Below are positions 17,915 to 25,035 of a stretch of DNA of 64,000 bases, in pieces. The stretch lies in NCBI RefSeq assembly GCF_048269545.1, contig NZ_JBLXIJ010000002.1, positions 186,001 to 250,000 on the forward strand. The letters are read 5' to 3'. The translations under genes were made by a program, and so were the position numbers. Position 1 is the stretch's first letter. Each line of letters starts with the position of its first letter. This DNA is from Halpernia sp048269545 (GTDB lineage: Bacteria > Bacteroidota > Bacteroidia > Flavobacteriales > Weeksellaceae). Below the pieces are notes generated by a model. The model was not told the DNA's origin. It saw only the letters and a list, made by a program, of their open reading frames with translations, and searched no databases.

Positions 17915-18607
17915 TTATAATTCCGTTCCACTTTCAATTTCGTAAGGTTCTTTTCCCAATTCAAAAATCCTAGTTGATTGTGGACCTTCAACCGTCACTT
18001 TATTATTTATTTTTCTAATCCAGTTTCCTTCTCGCAAACCAATAACTTTCGTGTTATTTTGAGTAAGAAATTCTTTAATTCTAGTTTCTCTGGTTTCCCC
18101 ATTGTGTTTTATTTCTGGATTTGGATCTAAATAATGTGGATTTAAATTAAACGGAACTAATTCCATACAATCAAAACTTGGTGGATAAACAATTGGCATA
18201 TCATTCGTAGTTTTCATATTTTTTCCACCGATATTACTTCCAGCGCTTGTTCCTAAATAAGGCTTTCCACTTTCTATATTATATTTTAAAATATTCATTA
18301 GACTTAATTCGTGCAAAGTTTTTACTAAAAGAAAAGTATTTCCTCCGCCTGTAAAAAAGGCTTTCGCAGAATTGATAGCTTCAGTTTTATCTTCAAATTC
18401 GTGAAGTCCTCTTACTTTAATATTTAGTTTTCCGAAAAATTCTGAAACTTTTGCGGTGTAATCTTCATGAGAAATTCCACCGGGACGCGCAAATGGAACA
18501 AATAAAATTTCATCAATGTTTACAAATAAATTTTTTATTTCTTCAGTTAAATATTCTAAATAATTACCGCCAAAAAGCGTGGAAGTTGAAGCGAGAAGTA
18601 CATTCAT
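17915..18607 (-). CDS. pepE: Dipeptidase E (peptidase family S51)
   Basis: This 230-residue serine peptidase cleaves Asp-X dipeptides in the cytoplasm. The nucleophile lies in the elbow GTSAGSNIGG (Ser121), preceded by FFTGGGNTFLLV; NLNPHYLDP carries the putative His and Asp partners. The length matches Salmonella PepE (229). The start ATG at 18605-18607 directly abuts a 7-bp tandem array, so its translation or transcription start region consists of the repeat (CCTAAAA on the coding strand). It is convergent with the thioesterase gene. Confidence 0.9.
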   Translation of the reverse strand: MNVLLASTSTLFGGNYLEYLTEEIKNLFVNIDEILFVPFARPGGISHEDYTAKVSEFFGKLNIKVRGLHEFEDKTEAINSAKAFFTGGGNTFLLVKTLHELSLMNILKYNIESGKPYLGTSAGSNIGGKNMKTTNDMPIVYPPSFDCMELVPFNLNPHYLDPNPEIKHNGETRETRIKEFLTQNNTKVIGLREGNWIRKINNKVTVEGPQSTRIFELGKEPYEIESGTEL

Positions 18608-18608
18608 T

Positions 18609-18670
18609 TTTTAGGTTTTAGGTTTTAGGTTTTAGGTTTTAGGTTTTAGGTTTTAGGTTTTAGGTTTTAG
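18609..18670. repeat. Heptanucleotide tandem repeat (TTTTAGG)8.9
   Basis: Eight perfect TTTTAGG units (18609-18664) plus a partial TTTTAG run to 18670 without a mismatch. One base separates the array from the pepE start codon, so the pepE 5' leader reads (CCTAAAA)n. The purity suggests recent expansion by slippage. Confidence 0.95.
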
Positions 18671-18750
18671 CAAAATTAGTTTTTTGGTTTTTATTTTAAT
18701 CAAATTATTTCTTATTTAAAACATAATATTTATGTTGAAAGAAAAAATGA

Positions 18751-18835
18751 AACTTCGATTTAGCCCAGATTGAACGAAAATCCCCGCTGCGGCGGGATTG
18801 TAGAGAAAGCTGGACGAGGAGTGGAACAATAAAAT
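18751..18835. other. GC-richer structured intergenic element
   Basis: In an AT-rich background this stretch has TTAGCCCAGATTGAACG, then a CCCGC-TGCG-GCGGG hairpin (18783-18796), then GATTGTAGAGAAAGCTGGACGAGG. I recall similarly built elements (AGCCC.GATTG...GC hairpin...GAAAGC.GGA) as recurrent intergenic sequences in Bacteroidetes. It has no open reading frame. It ends just before the fsa promoter. Confidence 0.5.
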
Positions 18836-18839
18836 CAAC

Positions 18840-18870
18840 TTGTTGCTCCTAAAAAATTGCATTATCTTTG
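18840..18870 (+). promoter_or_regulatory. Promoter of the transaldolase-family gene
   Basis: TTG at 18840-18842 (and again at 18843-18845), then 17-20 nt, then TATCTTTG (18863-18870), an exact -7 match 20 bp before the ATG at 18891. Confidence 0.7.
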
Positions 18871-18890
18871 CGTAATCTAAAAATATAAAC

Positions 18891-19544
18891 ATGAAATTTT
18901 TTATTGACACTGCAAATTTAGACCAGATAAGAGAAGCTCAAGATTTGGGAATTTTGGATGGCGTTACAACAAATCCTTCACTTATGGCGAAAGAAGGAAT
19001 TAGCGGAAAAGACGCTATAAATGCGCATTACAAAACAATTTGCGAAATTGTAGATGGTGATATTTCTGCAGAAGTTCTTTCTACAACTTATGAGGAAATG
19101 ATTGCAGAAGGTGAAGAATTAGCAAAAATTCATAAAAATATTGTGGTGAAAATACCAATGATAAAAGATGGTGTAAAAGCCATGAAATATTTTGCTGACA
19201 AAGGAATCAGAACGAATTGTACTTTGATTTTTTCTGCAGGACAAGCTTTAATTGCAGCAAAAGCAGGCGCAAGTTATGTGTCTCCATTTTTGGGAAGATT
19301 AGACGATATCTCTGTGGACGGAATGAATTTAATAGAAGAAATTAGAATTATTTTTGATAATTATTTATTTGATTGCGAAATTCTTGCTGCATCAATTCGT
19401 TCTCCAATGCATATCATTAATTGTGCAAAATTAGGAGCCGATGTTGTTACTTCTCCTCTACCTTCCATTTTAAATTTAATGAATCATCCATTGACTGATA
19501 AAGGTTTGGCGCAGTTTGTAGAAGATGCGAAAAAGATGAAGTAA
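18891..19544 (+). CDS. fsa: Fructose-6-phosphate aldolase/transaldolase (TalC/FSA type)
   Basis: The 217-residue protein is of the small transaldolase subfamily (MipB/TalC). The family start MKFFIDTANLDQIREAQDLGILDGVTTNPSL, the Schiff-base lysine in NIVVKIPM (Lys87), NCTLIFSAGQALIAAKAGA and the end SPLPSILNLMNHPLTDKGL are all present. These enzymes transfer dihydroxyacetone in the pentose-phosphate pathway or split fructose 6-phosphate; sequence alone does not separate the two activities. It has a well-formed promoter and terminator, hence is monocistronic. Confidence 0.9.
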   Translation: MKFFIDTANLDQIREAQDLGILDGVTTNPSLMAKEGISGKDAINAHYKTICEIVDGDISAEVLSTTYEEMIAEGEELAKIHKNIVVKIPMIKDGVKAMKYFADKGIRTNCTLIFSAGQALIAAKAGASYVSPFLGRLDDISVDGMNLIEEIRIIFDNYLFDCEILAASIRSPMHIINCAKLGADVVTSPLPSILNLMNHPLTDKGLAQFVEDAKKMK

Positions 19545-19548
19545 AAAG

Positions 19549-19573
19549 ACTCTTCGACAAGCCGAGAGTGACA
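19549..19573. repeat. Short dispersed-type repeat (CTTCGACAAGCC)
   Basis: The motif ACTCTTCGACAAGCCGAGAG resembles the CTTCGACAAGCTCAG...GTGACA sequences dispersed in many bacterial genomes and forms a weak hairpin (ACTCT/AGAGT). Only one copy is in the window, so the repeat nature rests on memory. Confidence 0.35.
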
Positions 19574-19591
19574 ATACAAAAAAATTTAATA

Positions 19592-19624
19592 AAAAATCCT
19601 GAAAATAATTTTTCAGGATTTTTT
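19592..19624. terminator. Bidirectional terminator
   Basis: A stem AATCCTGAAA/TTTCAGGATT (19595-19604 with 19611-19620), flanked by A and T runs, lies between fsa and the convergent blaR1-like gene. Confidence 0.85.
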
Positions 19625-19646
19625 GGTTTTTGGGATTTTGGTTTTC

Positions 19647-21689
19647 TTATTTTGTTCTGATTCTTATTTCATTAAAAGATTTTCCATTTTTTGTATTTCT
19701 TTTAATATTTTCGGTTTTTATAGAATCTCTATTTAGTTTATCTAAATCTGTCTGTGTTGCTACTTTTCCATTAATTATGATTTTATCAAATTGAGTTGGA
19801 GTAATTTCCAACGGTGAATCTTTAGTAGTAATAAAAATAATTCCACCATTTTTATCATTTGGATCTTTTTTTACATTTATAGATTTTATATTATTTGGAA
19901 GAATTTCTTTCCACTTAGAACCTTCCATCAATTTTCCATCAACATAATATTTTACGTTTGAATTGTCTAAAATAGTTTTTGGATAAGCTTTAACATTTAC
20001 AATCCAAGGATTATTTTGTTTCGGATTTGCATTTGAATTAAGGCGTTCTATTGCTACAGTTTTAGTTAAATCTTGGTTTTCGACTTTTACTTTTTCTGCT
20101 TCCGCATTAAATTTCTGTTGATCTACTAAAGTTTTTAATTTTAGTGCTTCATTTACTTTTTCTAAATTTTCTGTTTTTTGTGCATAAAAGAACTTAATTG
20201 GATTTGCAGTATCCATCGCAGAAACACCAGAACCAAAAGTATATTTTTCATTTCCAAAATATTTCTTAAAATAATTCTCATATTCAACTTTAGAAACTTT
20301 TTTATTGTCAATGAAAAATTGATTTGATGTTGCTGAATTTTCAATAGCAGTTTTAAAAGGTTTATTAACATCCGAAATACTTAATTGAGTTGTAAAAGAA
20401 AATTCTCCAACCTTAAAGTTATCTTCTGTATTTTTTTTAGAAGTAGTTGCTGATTTTTTTTGTTCTTCTTTTTTTATCAATTTCTCATCATAAACTCGTC
20501 CAAATGCTACGTTTTTATCATCAAATTTAATAGCAGAAAAAACAGTTTTTTTAATCTTATTTTTACTACTTGCATCTACTAAAAATCCTATTTCTTTATT
20601 TGCTTTATTCAGTTTATAATACTTTAAAAATTCTGCTTTTTTTACTTTCTTTTCACCAATCATAAAAATGTCATCATTTGAAGATTCTTTGATTTTATCT
20701 TCAAAACTAATTTTATTATCGATATCCATTTTAGCGTTTATTTCAGCTTTAACAGTATCTTGCTTTATCGTATCATTTTTAATTTGTAAAATTGCATTCG
20801 CAATTTCAATATTAGATTTCTTAATTTCCCTATTTTCCGCTTTTACCATATAAGCGAAAACCAAACTGAAAAGCAACGGCAAAGCCAAAACTTTTCGCCA
20901 ATAACTGAATTTTGTATTTGATTTTTTTAACATTGTAATTCTTTTTTTAAGATTTGAATTGAGAAACGGACTTGTTCCTGCTAAAACACTTCCTGAAAAA
21001 TGCGTCTCCAAAAGCATTTGCGCAAAAGCTTTTGTGTCAGAATTTTTTAAGGCTTTTTTATCTGCGAGATATTCGTGGATTAGATTGATTTCTTTTTTAA
21101 TTAAATAAAAAATAGGATTAAACCAAAAAAAGGCAGTCAAAATTTCTATTAAAATTTTATCGTAAGAATGTTTTTGCTCAATATGAACCATTTCATGTTT
21201 CAGGATTTGTTTTCCTAAATCTGATTGGATTAAAATACTGTTTTTCCAAAATAAATTTTTGAAAAATGAAAACGGTGCATTCTCTAAATTGGTGTTGTAA
21301 AAGGAAATCCCTTCATAATTTTCTTGCGGAAATTCTTTTTTAAACTGATTAATTTTAAATAAAGCCAAGCCAAATTTCCCTATAAAAAAGACAGAAACCA
21401 AAGCAATAATTGCAAAAATAATTTGATAATAATTGAAATCATTAGTAGAGATTTTAGCGGAATTTGTAGTTTGGAATTGATTTAATAATTTGAAGATATC
21501 TTGATTAACATCTATAGTAAAATAATTGACTTTTAATAATGGTAAAAGTAAACTTACCAATAAAGTTGCGAGCAAATAAAAGCGATTATAATGATGAAAT
21601 GTTTTGTCTTTCAAGAAGATTCGATAATATAGAAACATGGCGCCAGAACACAAAACTACTTTTAAAAAGTAAAAAAATAATTGTTCCAT
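19647..21689 (-). CDS. BlaR1-like M56 membrane metalloprotease with long C-terminal extension
   Basis: This 680-residue protein is the sensor-protease partner of the BlaI repressor. The N-terminal half has four hydrophobic segments (about 1-25, 35-53, 88-112, 265-283) and the zinc-protease motif HEMVH (165-169), with the third ligand in HEYLAD (Glu206). The C-terminal extracytoplasmic part is not a penicillin-binding domain. It contains a duplicated motif (IGEKKVKKAEFLKYY at about 344-358 and IDNKKVSKVEYENYF at 460-474) and, at about 580-622, YYVDGKLMEG...IKSINVKKDPNDKNGGIIFITTK, which resembles the plug region of TonB-dependent receptors. Its start overlaps the blaI stop by one base, the usual signalling pair. 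Confidence 0.87.
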   Translation of the reverse strand: MEQLFFYFLKVVLCSGAMFLYYRIFLKDKTFHHYNRFYLLATLLVSLLLPLLKVNYFTIDVNQDIFKLLNQFQTTNSAKISTNDFNYYQIIFAIIALVSVFFIGKFGLALFKINQFKKEFPQENYEGISFYNTNLENAPFSFFKNLFWKNSILIQSDLGKQILKHEMVHIEQKHSYDKILIEILTAFFWFNPIFYLIKKEINLIHEYLADKKALKNSDTKAFAQMLLETHFSGSVLAGTSPFLNSNLKKRITMLKKSNTKFSYWRKVLALPLLFSLVFAYMVKAENREIKKSNIEIANAILQIKNDTIKQDTVKAEINAKMDIDNKISFEDKIKESSNDDIFMIGEKKVKKAEFLKYYKLNKANKEIGFLVDASSKNKIKKTVFSAIKFDDKNVAFGRVYDEKLIKKEEQKKSATTSKKNTEDNFKVGEFSFTTQLSISDVNKPFKTAIENSATSNQFFIDNKKVSKVEYENYFKKYFGNEKYTFGSGVSAMDTANPIKFFYAQKTENLEKVNEALKLKTLVDQQKFNAEAEKVKVENQDLTKTVAIERLNSNANPKQNNPWIVNVKAYPKTILDNSNVKYYVDGKLMEGSKWKEILPNNIKSINVKKDPNDKNGGIIFITTKDSPLEITPTQFDKIIINGKVATQTDLDKLNRDSIKTENIKRNTKNGKSFNEIRIRTK

Positions 21690-22054
21690 TAGTCTTTGGT
21701 TTTAAGTTCGTTTAACAATAATTCTAAATCTTCAATGCTCATTTCTTTTCTATCCACTAAAAATGAAACGACATTTTTATAAGATCCATCAAAATAATTA
21801 TTGATAAGTTGATTGATAGTTTTTCCGCTGTATTGTTCTTTTGAAACTTTTGGAAAATATTCATGTTGTCTGCCGAAAACTTTAAAATCTACAAAATCTT
21901 TTTCTTGCAAAACTTTTAAAATGGTAGAAACTGTGTTTGTGTGCGGTTTTGGTTCTGGGAATAATTCTAAAATATCTTTTAAAAAGGCTTTTTTTAAATC
22001 CCACAGAAACTGCATCACTTGTTCTTCTGCTTTTGTTAAACTTTGAATTTTCAT
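21689..22054 (-). CDS. BlaI/MecI/CopY-family transcriptional repressor
   Basis: This 121-residue winged-helix repressor begins SLTKAEEQVMQFLWDLKKAFLKDILELF, continues with PHTNTVSTILKVLQEKDFVDFKVFGRQHEYFP (recognition helix and wing), and ends in a C-terminal dimerisation helix, all typical of BlaI. In this family the M56 partner cleaves the repressor to induce target genes. It is expected to bind dyad operators; a good candidate lies in its own promoter (22139-22160), with a near copy in front of the GLPGLI genes. The 83-bp leader upstream of its ATG is shared with an unrelated gene. Confidence 0.9.
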   Translation of the reverse strand: MKIQSLTKAEEQVMQFLWDLKKAFLKDILELFPEPKPHTNTVSTILKVLQEKDFVDFKVFGRQHEYFPKVSKEQYSGKTINQLINNYFDGSYKNVVSFLVDRKEMSIEDLELLLNELKTKD

Positions 22055-22137
22055 ATGGAGTTATTTATTCTTCAAAAGGTCATATGCAATCGCTTAAAGT
22101 CATGACTATTTATTTGCATAAGTTTCAGTGGCGATCC
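22055..22137 (-). promoter_or_regulatory. Leader element copy 1 (5' of blaI)
   Basis: Reading on the minus strand, ATCGCCAnT, TGCAAATAAAnA, AGCGATTGCAnATGACnTT and AATAAAnAACTCC precede the ATG. The same element, the same length to within a base and about 77% identical by eye, lies upstream of the glycosyltransferase start at 43181. AUCGC and GCGAU within it can pair. It is either a structured 5'-UTR element or a repeat used as a leader. Confidence 0.6.
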
Positions 22138-22138
22138 A

Positions 22139-22190
22139 TATCACTATTTAATTAGTGATACAAATATAGAAATTAAATTTTATTCTACAA
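22139..22190 (-). promoter_or_regulatory. blaI promoter with dyad operator
   Basis: On the minus strand: -33 TTG (22188-22190), 19 nt, -7 TATATTTG (22161-22168), immediately followed by the dyad TATCACTA-N6-TAGTGATA (22139-22160), which would cover the transcription start. A second dyad, AACTAT-TTTT-ATAGTT (22189-22204), overlaps the -33 box. Binding by the BlaI protein is inference. Confidence 0.7.
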
Positions 22191-22259
22191 CTATTTTTAT
22201 AGTTATTAAATAAAACTTTTGTAAGTAATTGATTTTTAAGTAAAAAAAATTAGAATTTT

Positions 22260-23126
22260 TTATTTCAAAAGATCAAGTTCTAAATAATTATTTTGTTTCT
22301 CAATTTGTACTTTCGCGTTTTTCTCACGATTTCTTAGCATTTCAGAATTTGATAATATTTTACCTGTAGAATCTTTCATTACAAATTTTACATTTGGATC
22401 AGAAAGTTGCATTCTAAAACCTTTTACAGGATCTTTTCTGTAAGCTAAAATTACTTTTTTATATTGCTTTTCATTAATATTAACTAATGGATTATAGCGT
22501 TCTTTGTGCGCATAACTTTTCCAAATTTCATTAGAATTTAAATTTTTTACGCCTTTCAATTCCATACTATGAGAATTAGTTTCGTCTGAAATTTTTACAA
22601 TTAAACCCGGTAAACCATGAAATTTATAAGGTCCATCTGGAAATGGAATTTCTGTACTAAACCAAGCAATCCATTTTCTACCAAACATTTCCAAAGTTGC
22701 TTTTTGCACTTCCCAACTTCCTATTTTATCTTTTTCGGGTGAAATTTTCCAATTCATTTCTCGGTCATCATTCACTTTATACTCGTCAGTTTCTACCGTA
22801 TTAAAATAAAAAATATTAAAATCTGGATACGATTTTTCTACTACATATCTCACCACTCCTTTTATCCCAATATTTGGAAATTTAAAATTATTCGAATGAT
22901 TTGCTTCTTGCTCTTTAAAAGCTGCTTCTACAAGAGAATCTCTCACAAAAACATTTCTACTGTAATATTTTGAACCTTTTTCTGCAAGATCAAGATACAT
23001 TTGTTCTGTTTCTACTTTGTCTTTTTGGGTAGAATCTGTGACAAATTTATAATCATAAATAAACCTTTTATTTTGGCTAAAAAATAAGTTTGAAAATAAA
23101 ATGAATGTGAAAATTATATATTTCAT
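22260..23126 (-). CDS. GLPGLI family secreted protein A
   Basis: The 288-residue protein has a signal peptide (MKYIIFTFILFSNLFFSQ) and the family hallmark GPYKFHGLPGLIVKI at 165-179, preceded by WIAWFSTEIPFPDGPY. GLPGLI proteins are exported proteins typical of Flavobacteriia and Sphingobacteriia; their role is unknown. It is 20 bp downstream of its paralogue GLPGLI B, with about 45% identity by eye, so the pair is a tandem duplication in one operon. blaI follows on the same strand. Confidence 0.9.
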   Translation of the reverse strand: MKYIIFTFILFSNLFFSQNKRFIYDYKFVTDSTQKDKVETEQMYLDLAEKGSKYYSRNVFVRDSLVEAAFKEQEANHSNNFKFPNIGIKGVVRYVVEKSYPDFNIFYFNTVETDEYKVNDDREMNWKISPEKDKIGSWEVQKATLEMFGRKWIAWFSTEIPFPDGPYKFHGLPGLIVKISDETNSHSMELKGVKNLNSNEIWKSYAHKERYNPLVNINEKQYKKVILAYRKDPVKGFRMQLSDPNVKFVMKDSTGKILSNSEMLRNREKNAKVQIEKQNNYLELDLLK

Positions 23127-23146
23127 AGATTAATTTTAAATTAAAT

Positions 23147-24010
23147 TTAAGATTTTAAAAGGTCTATTTCAATTAAATTATTGTCTTTTGCATTATTTTC
23201 TTTTGCTCTTATTTCAATTTTTTTAATAAAATCTGCAGTAGAAATTTCAGAGCCATTTTGATCTTTCATATTACCAATCATTCCGCTGGAAATCATTTGT
23301 CTCATAGTTTTTGCAGGATCATTTCTATTTTCTAAAAATAATTTCTGATATTGCTTTTCATCAATAGAAATTGTTTTCTGTGGAGAATTAAATTCTGAAG
23401 GTTTTGCTTCAGCTTCTTTAAATTTTGAAACACCTTTTAAATCAAACTGATGCGTTTTAGAATTATCTTCCATTTTTACAATTAAACCAGGAAGTCCGTG
23501 GAATTTGTATGGTCCATCTTGAAATGGCAACTCCGTAGAAAACCAAGCCGTCCATTTTCTGCCACCAAATTCTGTGGTTGCTTTTTGGGTTTCCCAATTG
23601 TCTATTTTTTCTTTTTCTGGTAGAATTTTCCAAATTATTGGTCTGTCGTCAGAAACTTTAAAAACATCTCTTCCTATTCTGGTTTCCATTGAAACTTCAT
23701 ATTTTGGATATGTTTTGAATATTTTATTTCTGAAACTTCCTTTATTAGATTGTGGTGCAGCAATTACATTCATTCCACCCGTTGTTTTTATTTGTTTTTC
23801 ATAAAGAGCCATCATTGTAGAATCTTGTACAAAAACATCTCTGCTGTAAAATTTAGAACCCTCTTTATTTATATCCAAATACATCAATTCTTTATTAATA
23901 TTTGTTTTATTTAATGTGTCTTTTATATAAGTATAATTATAAATAAAACGTTGGTTTTGCGCAGAAAATAATGCGGTTGCAAAAAGAAAGATGGTGAAGA
24001 ATTTTTTCAT
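23147..24010 (-). CDS. GLPGLI family secreted protein B
   Basis: This 287-residue paralogue of the next gene has a signal peptide (MKKFFTIFLFATALFSAQ), RFIYNYTYIKDT, MYLD, FYSRDVFVQD and the motif FHGLPGLIVKM (GLPGLI at about 172-177). It is first in the operon. Its promoter carries TATATTTG followed at the same spacing by a near copy of the dyad operator found at blaI, so it is a predicted BlaI target. Confidence 0.9.
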   Translation of the reverse strand: MKKFFTIFLFATALFSAQNQRFIYNYTYIKDTLNKTNINKELMYLDINKEGSKFYSRDVFVQDSTMMALYEKQIKTTGGMNVIAAPQSNKGSFRNKIFKTYPKYEVSMETRIGRDVFKVSDDRPIIWKILPEKEKIDNWETQKATTEFGGRKWTAWFSTELPFQDGPYKFHGLPGLIVKMEDNSKTHQFDLKGVSKFKEAEAKPSEFNSPQKTISIDEKQYQKLFLENRNDPAKTMRQMISSGMIGNMKDQNGSEISTADFIKKIEIRAKENNAKDNNLIEIDLLKS

Positions 24011-24032
24011 ATTTTTTAAAATTAAATTTTAG

Positions 24033-24062
24033 TATCACTATTTATTTAGTTAAACAAATATA
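24033..24062 (-). promoter_or_regulatory. GLPGLI operon promoter with BlaI-like operator
   Basis: On the minus strand the -7 box TATATTTG (24055-24062) is followed directly by a 22-bp site (24033-24054) matching the blaI dyad at about 19 positions; one half-site (TAGTGATA) is perfect and the other degenerate. The start codon is 22 bp further. No -33 TTG is clear. Confidence 0.65.
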
Positions 24063-24124
24063 GAATTTAATTTTAAAAGGAAAAATTAATTTTTGAGAAT
24101 TGAATATAAATTAAAAAAGCCAGT

Positions 24125-24946
24125 TTAAAACCAGCTTTTATTTTTTTTAATTTGGATATGATGATCTGCCTTAAATTTAGGTGTTAAATATGGGTAAATT
24201 TCGGTATAAGGAAGAACAAGATTAACAACTCCAACTACATATGGTGCAATTTCGTATTGTCCATAAACGAAATGCAAACTATTTTCATCAAAATAAAAAT
24301 TCTCATTTAATGGAATACTTTTATCAAATAACATATCTATATTATAGTTTTTATTTTTTAAAAATGCTTTCAACATTATGGGATTCCAAATTTTAGGATC
24401 TGTAGTTGTGACAACATCACGAAGTTGTAAAGTGGTGTTACTTTGCAAATCAAAATTTTTATACAATTCATAATAATAGCCGTGTGCACCGCCAGAAAAA
24501 CCGTCTCCTGAATAGATTATAGTCAAAAATCTTTCACCTTTTTGGAAAATGCTCATATCAGAATTTTGATTCCAAGTTTGTTTATATTCACCGGGATAAT
24601 CTTTTAATGCTTTTGTATTTTCATCAAAATATTCCTTCATTTTTTTATTTAAAGCAAATTCAAGTTCTGATTTTGAATAATTAAATAGATTTAATTTCTC
24701 AGGAGAATAAATACTATCTAACAATTTTTTATTTGTCAAAGTAGGAAAAACTAAAACTGTTGCATTAAAATCGGCAGTTATCACTTTGTTCAAAGCTAAA
24801 GAATCATGAATATTTAAACTATCTATAGTAAATTCTTGTGTTTTAATTTCAGTATTATCTTTATTTGATTTTATAATTGTTTTTTCTATTTTCTTGCAGC
24901 TTAGAAGTGTAGTCGCTAAAAATACTGCGATGATATATTTTTTCAT
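24125..24946 (-). CDS. DUF3298-type lipoprotein
   Basis: The 273-residue protein has a lipoprotein signal (ATTLLSCKK, Cys17). The C-terminal DUF3298 domain is seen in GGAHGYYYELYKNFDLQ and ENSLHFVYGQYEIAPYVVGVVNLVLPYTEIYPYL; such domains also occur in RsiV anti-sigma factors and are often preceded by DUF4163. It probably faces the periplasm as a lipid-anchored binding protein; the function is unknown. It lies alone between gyrB and the GLPGLI operon. Confidence 0.82.
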   Translation of the reverse strand: MKKYIIAVFLATTLLSCKKIEKTIIKSNKDNTEIKTQEFTIDSLNIHDSLALNKVITADFNATVLVFPTLTNKKLLDSIYSPEKLNLFNYSKSELEFALNKKMKEYFDENTKALKDYPGEYKQTWNQNSDMSIFQKGERFLTIIYSGDGFSGGAHGYYYELYKNFDLQSNTTLQLRDVVTTTDPKIWNPIMLKAFLKNKNYNIDMLFDKSIPLNENFYFDENSLHFVYGQYEIAPYVVGVVNLVLPYTEIYPYLTPKFKADHHIQIKKNKSWF

Positions 24947-24977
24947 TTTAATAAATTTTAATCATATATAACAAAAA

Positions 24978-24999
24978 ACAGTCCTAAAACTAGGACTGT
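24978..24999 (-). terminator. gyrB terminator
   Basis: A 9-bp stem ACAGTCCTA/TAGGACTGT (24978-24986 with 24991-24999) is followed on the minus strand by six T. Confidence 0.8.
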
Positions 25000-25035
25000 A
25001 CACAAAATATTAAAATTTTATGTTTTAAAAAATTA

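Noticed and set aside
18609..18670. Telomere-like repeat (TTTTAGG resembles plant TTTAGGG)
   Set aside because: It is internal to a circular-type bacterial locus, immediately upstream of a gene; simple slippage array is enough.
24115..24139. Terminator at the 3' end of the DUF3298 gene
   Set aside because: AAAAGC/GCTTTT arms are only 6 bp and the interior does not pair, so I do not call it.
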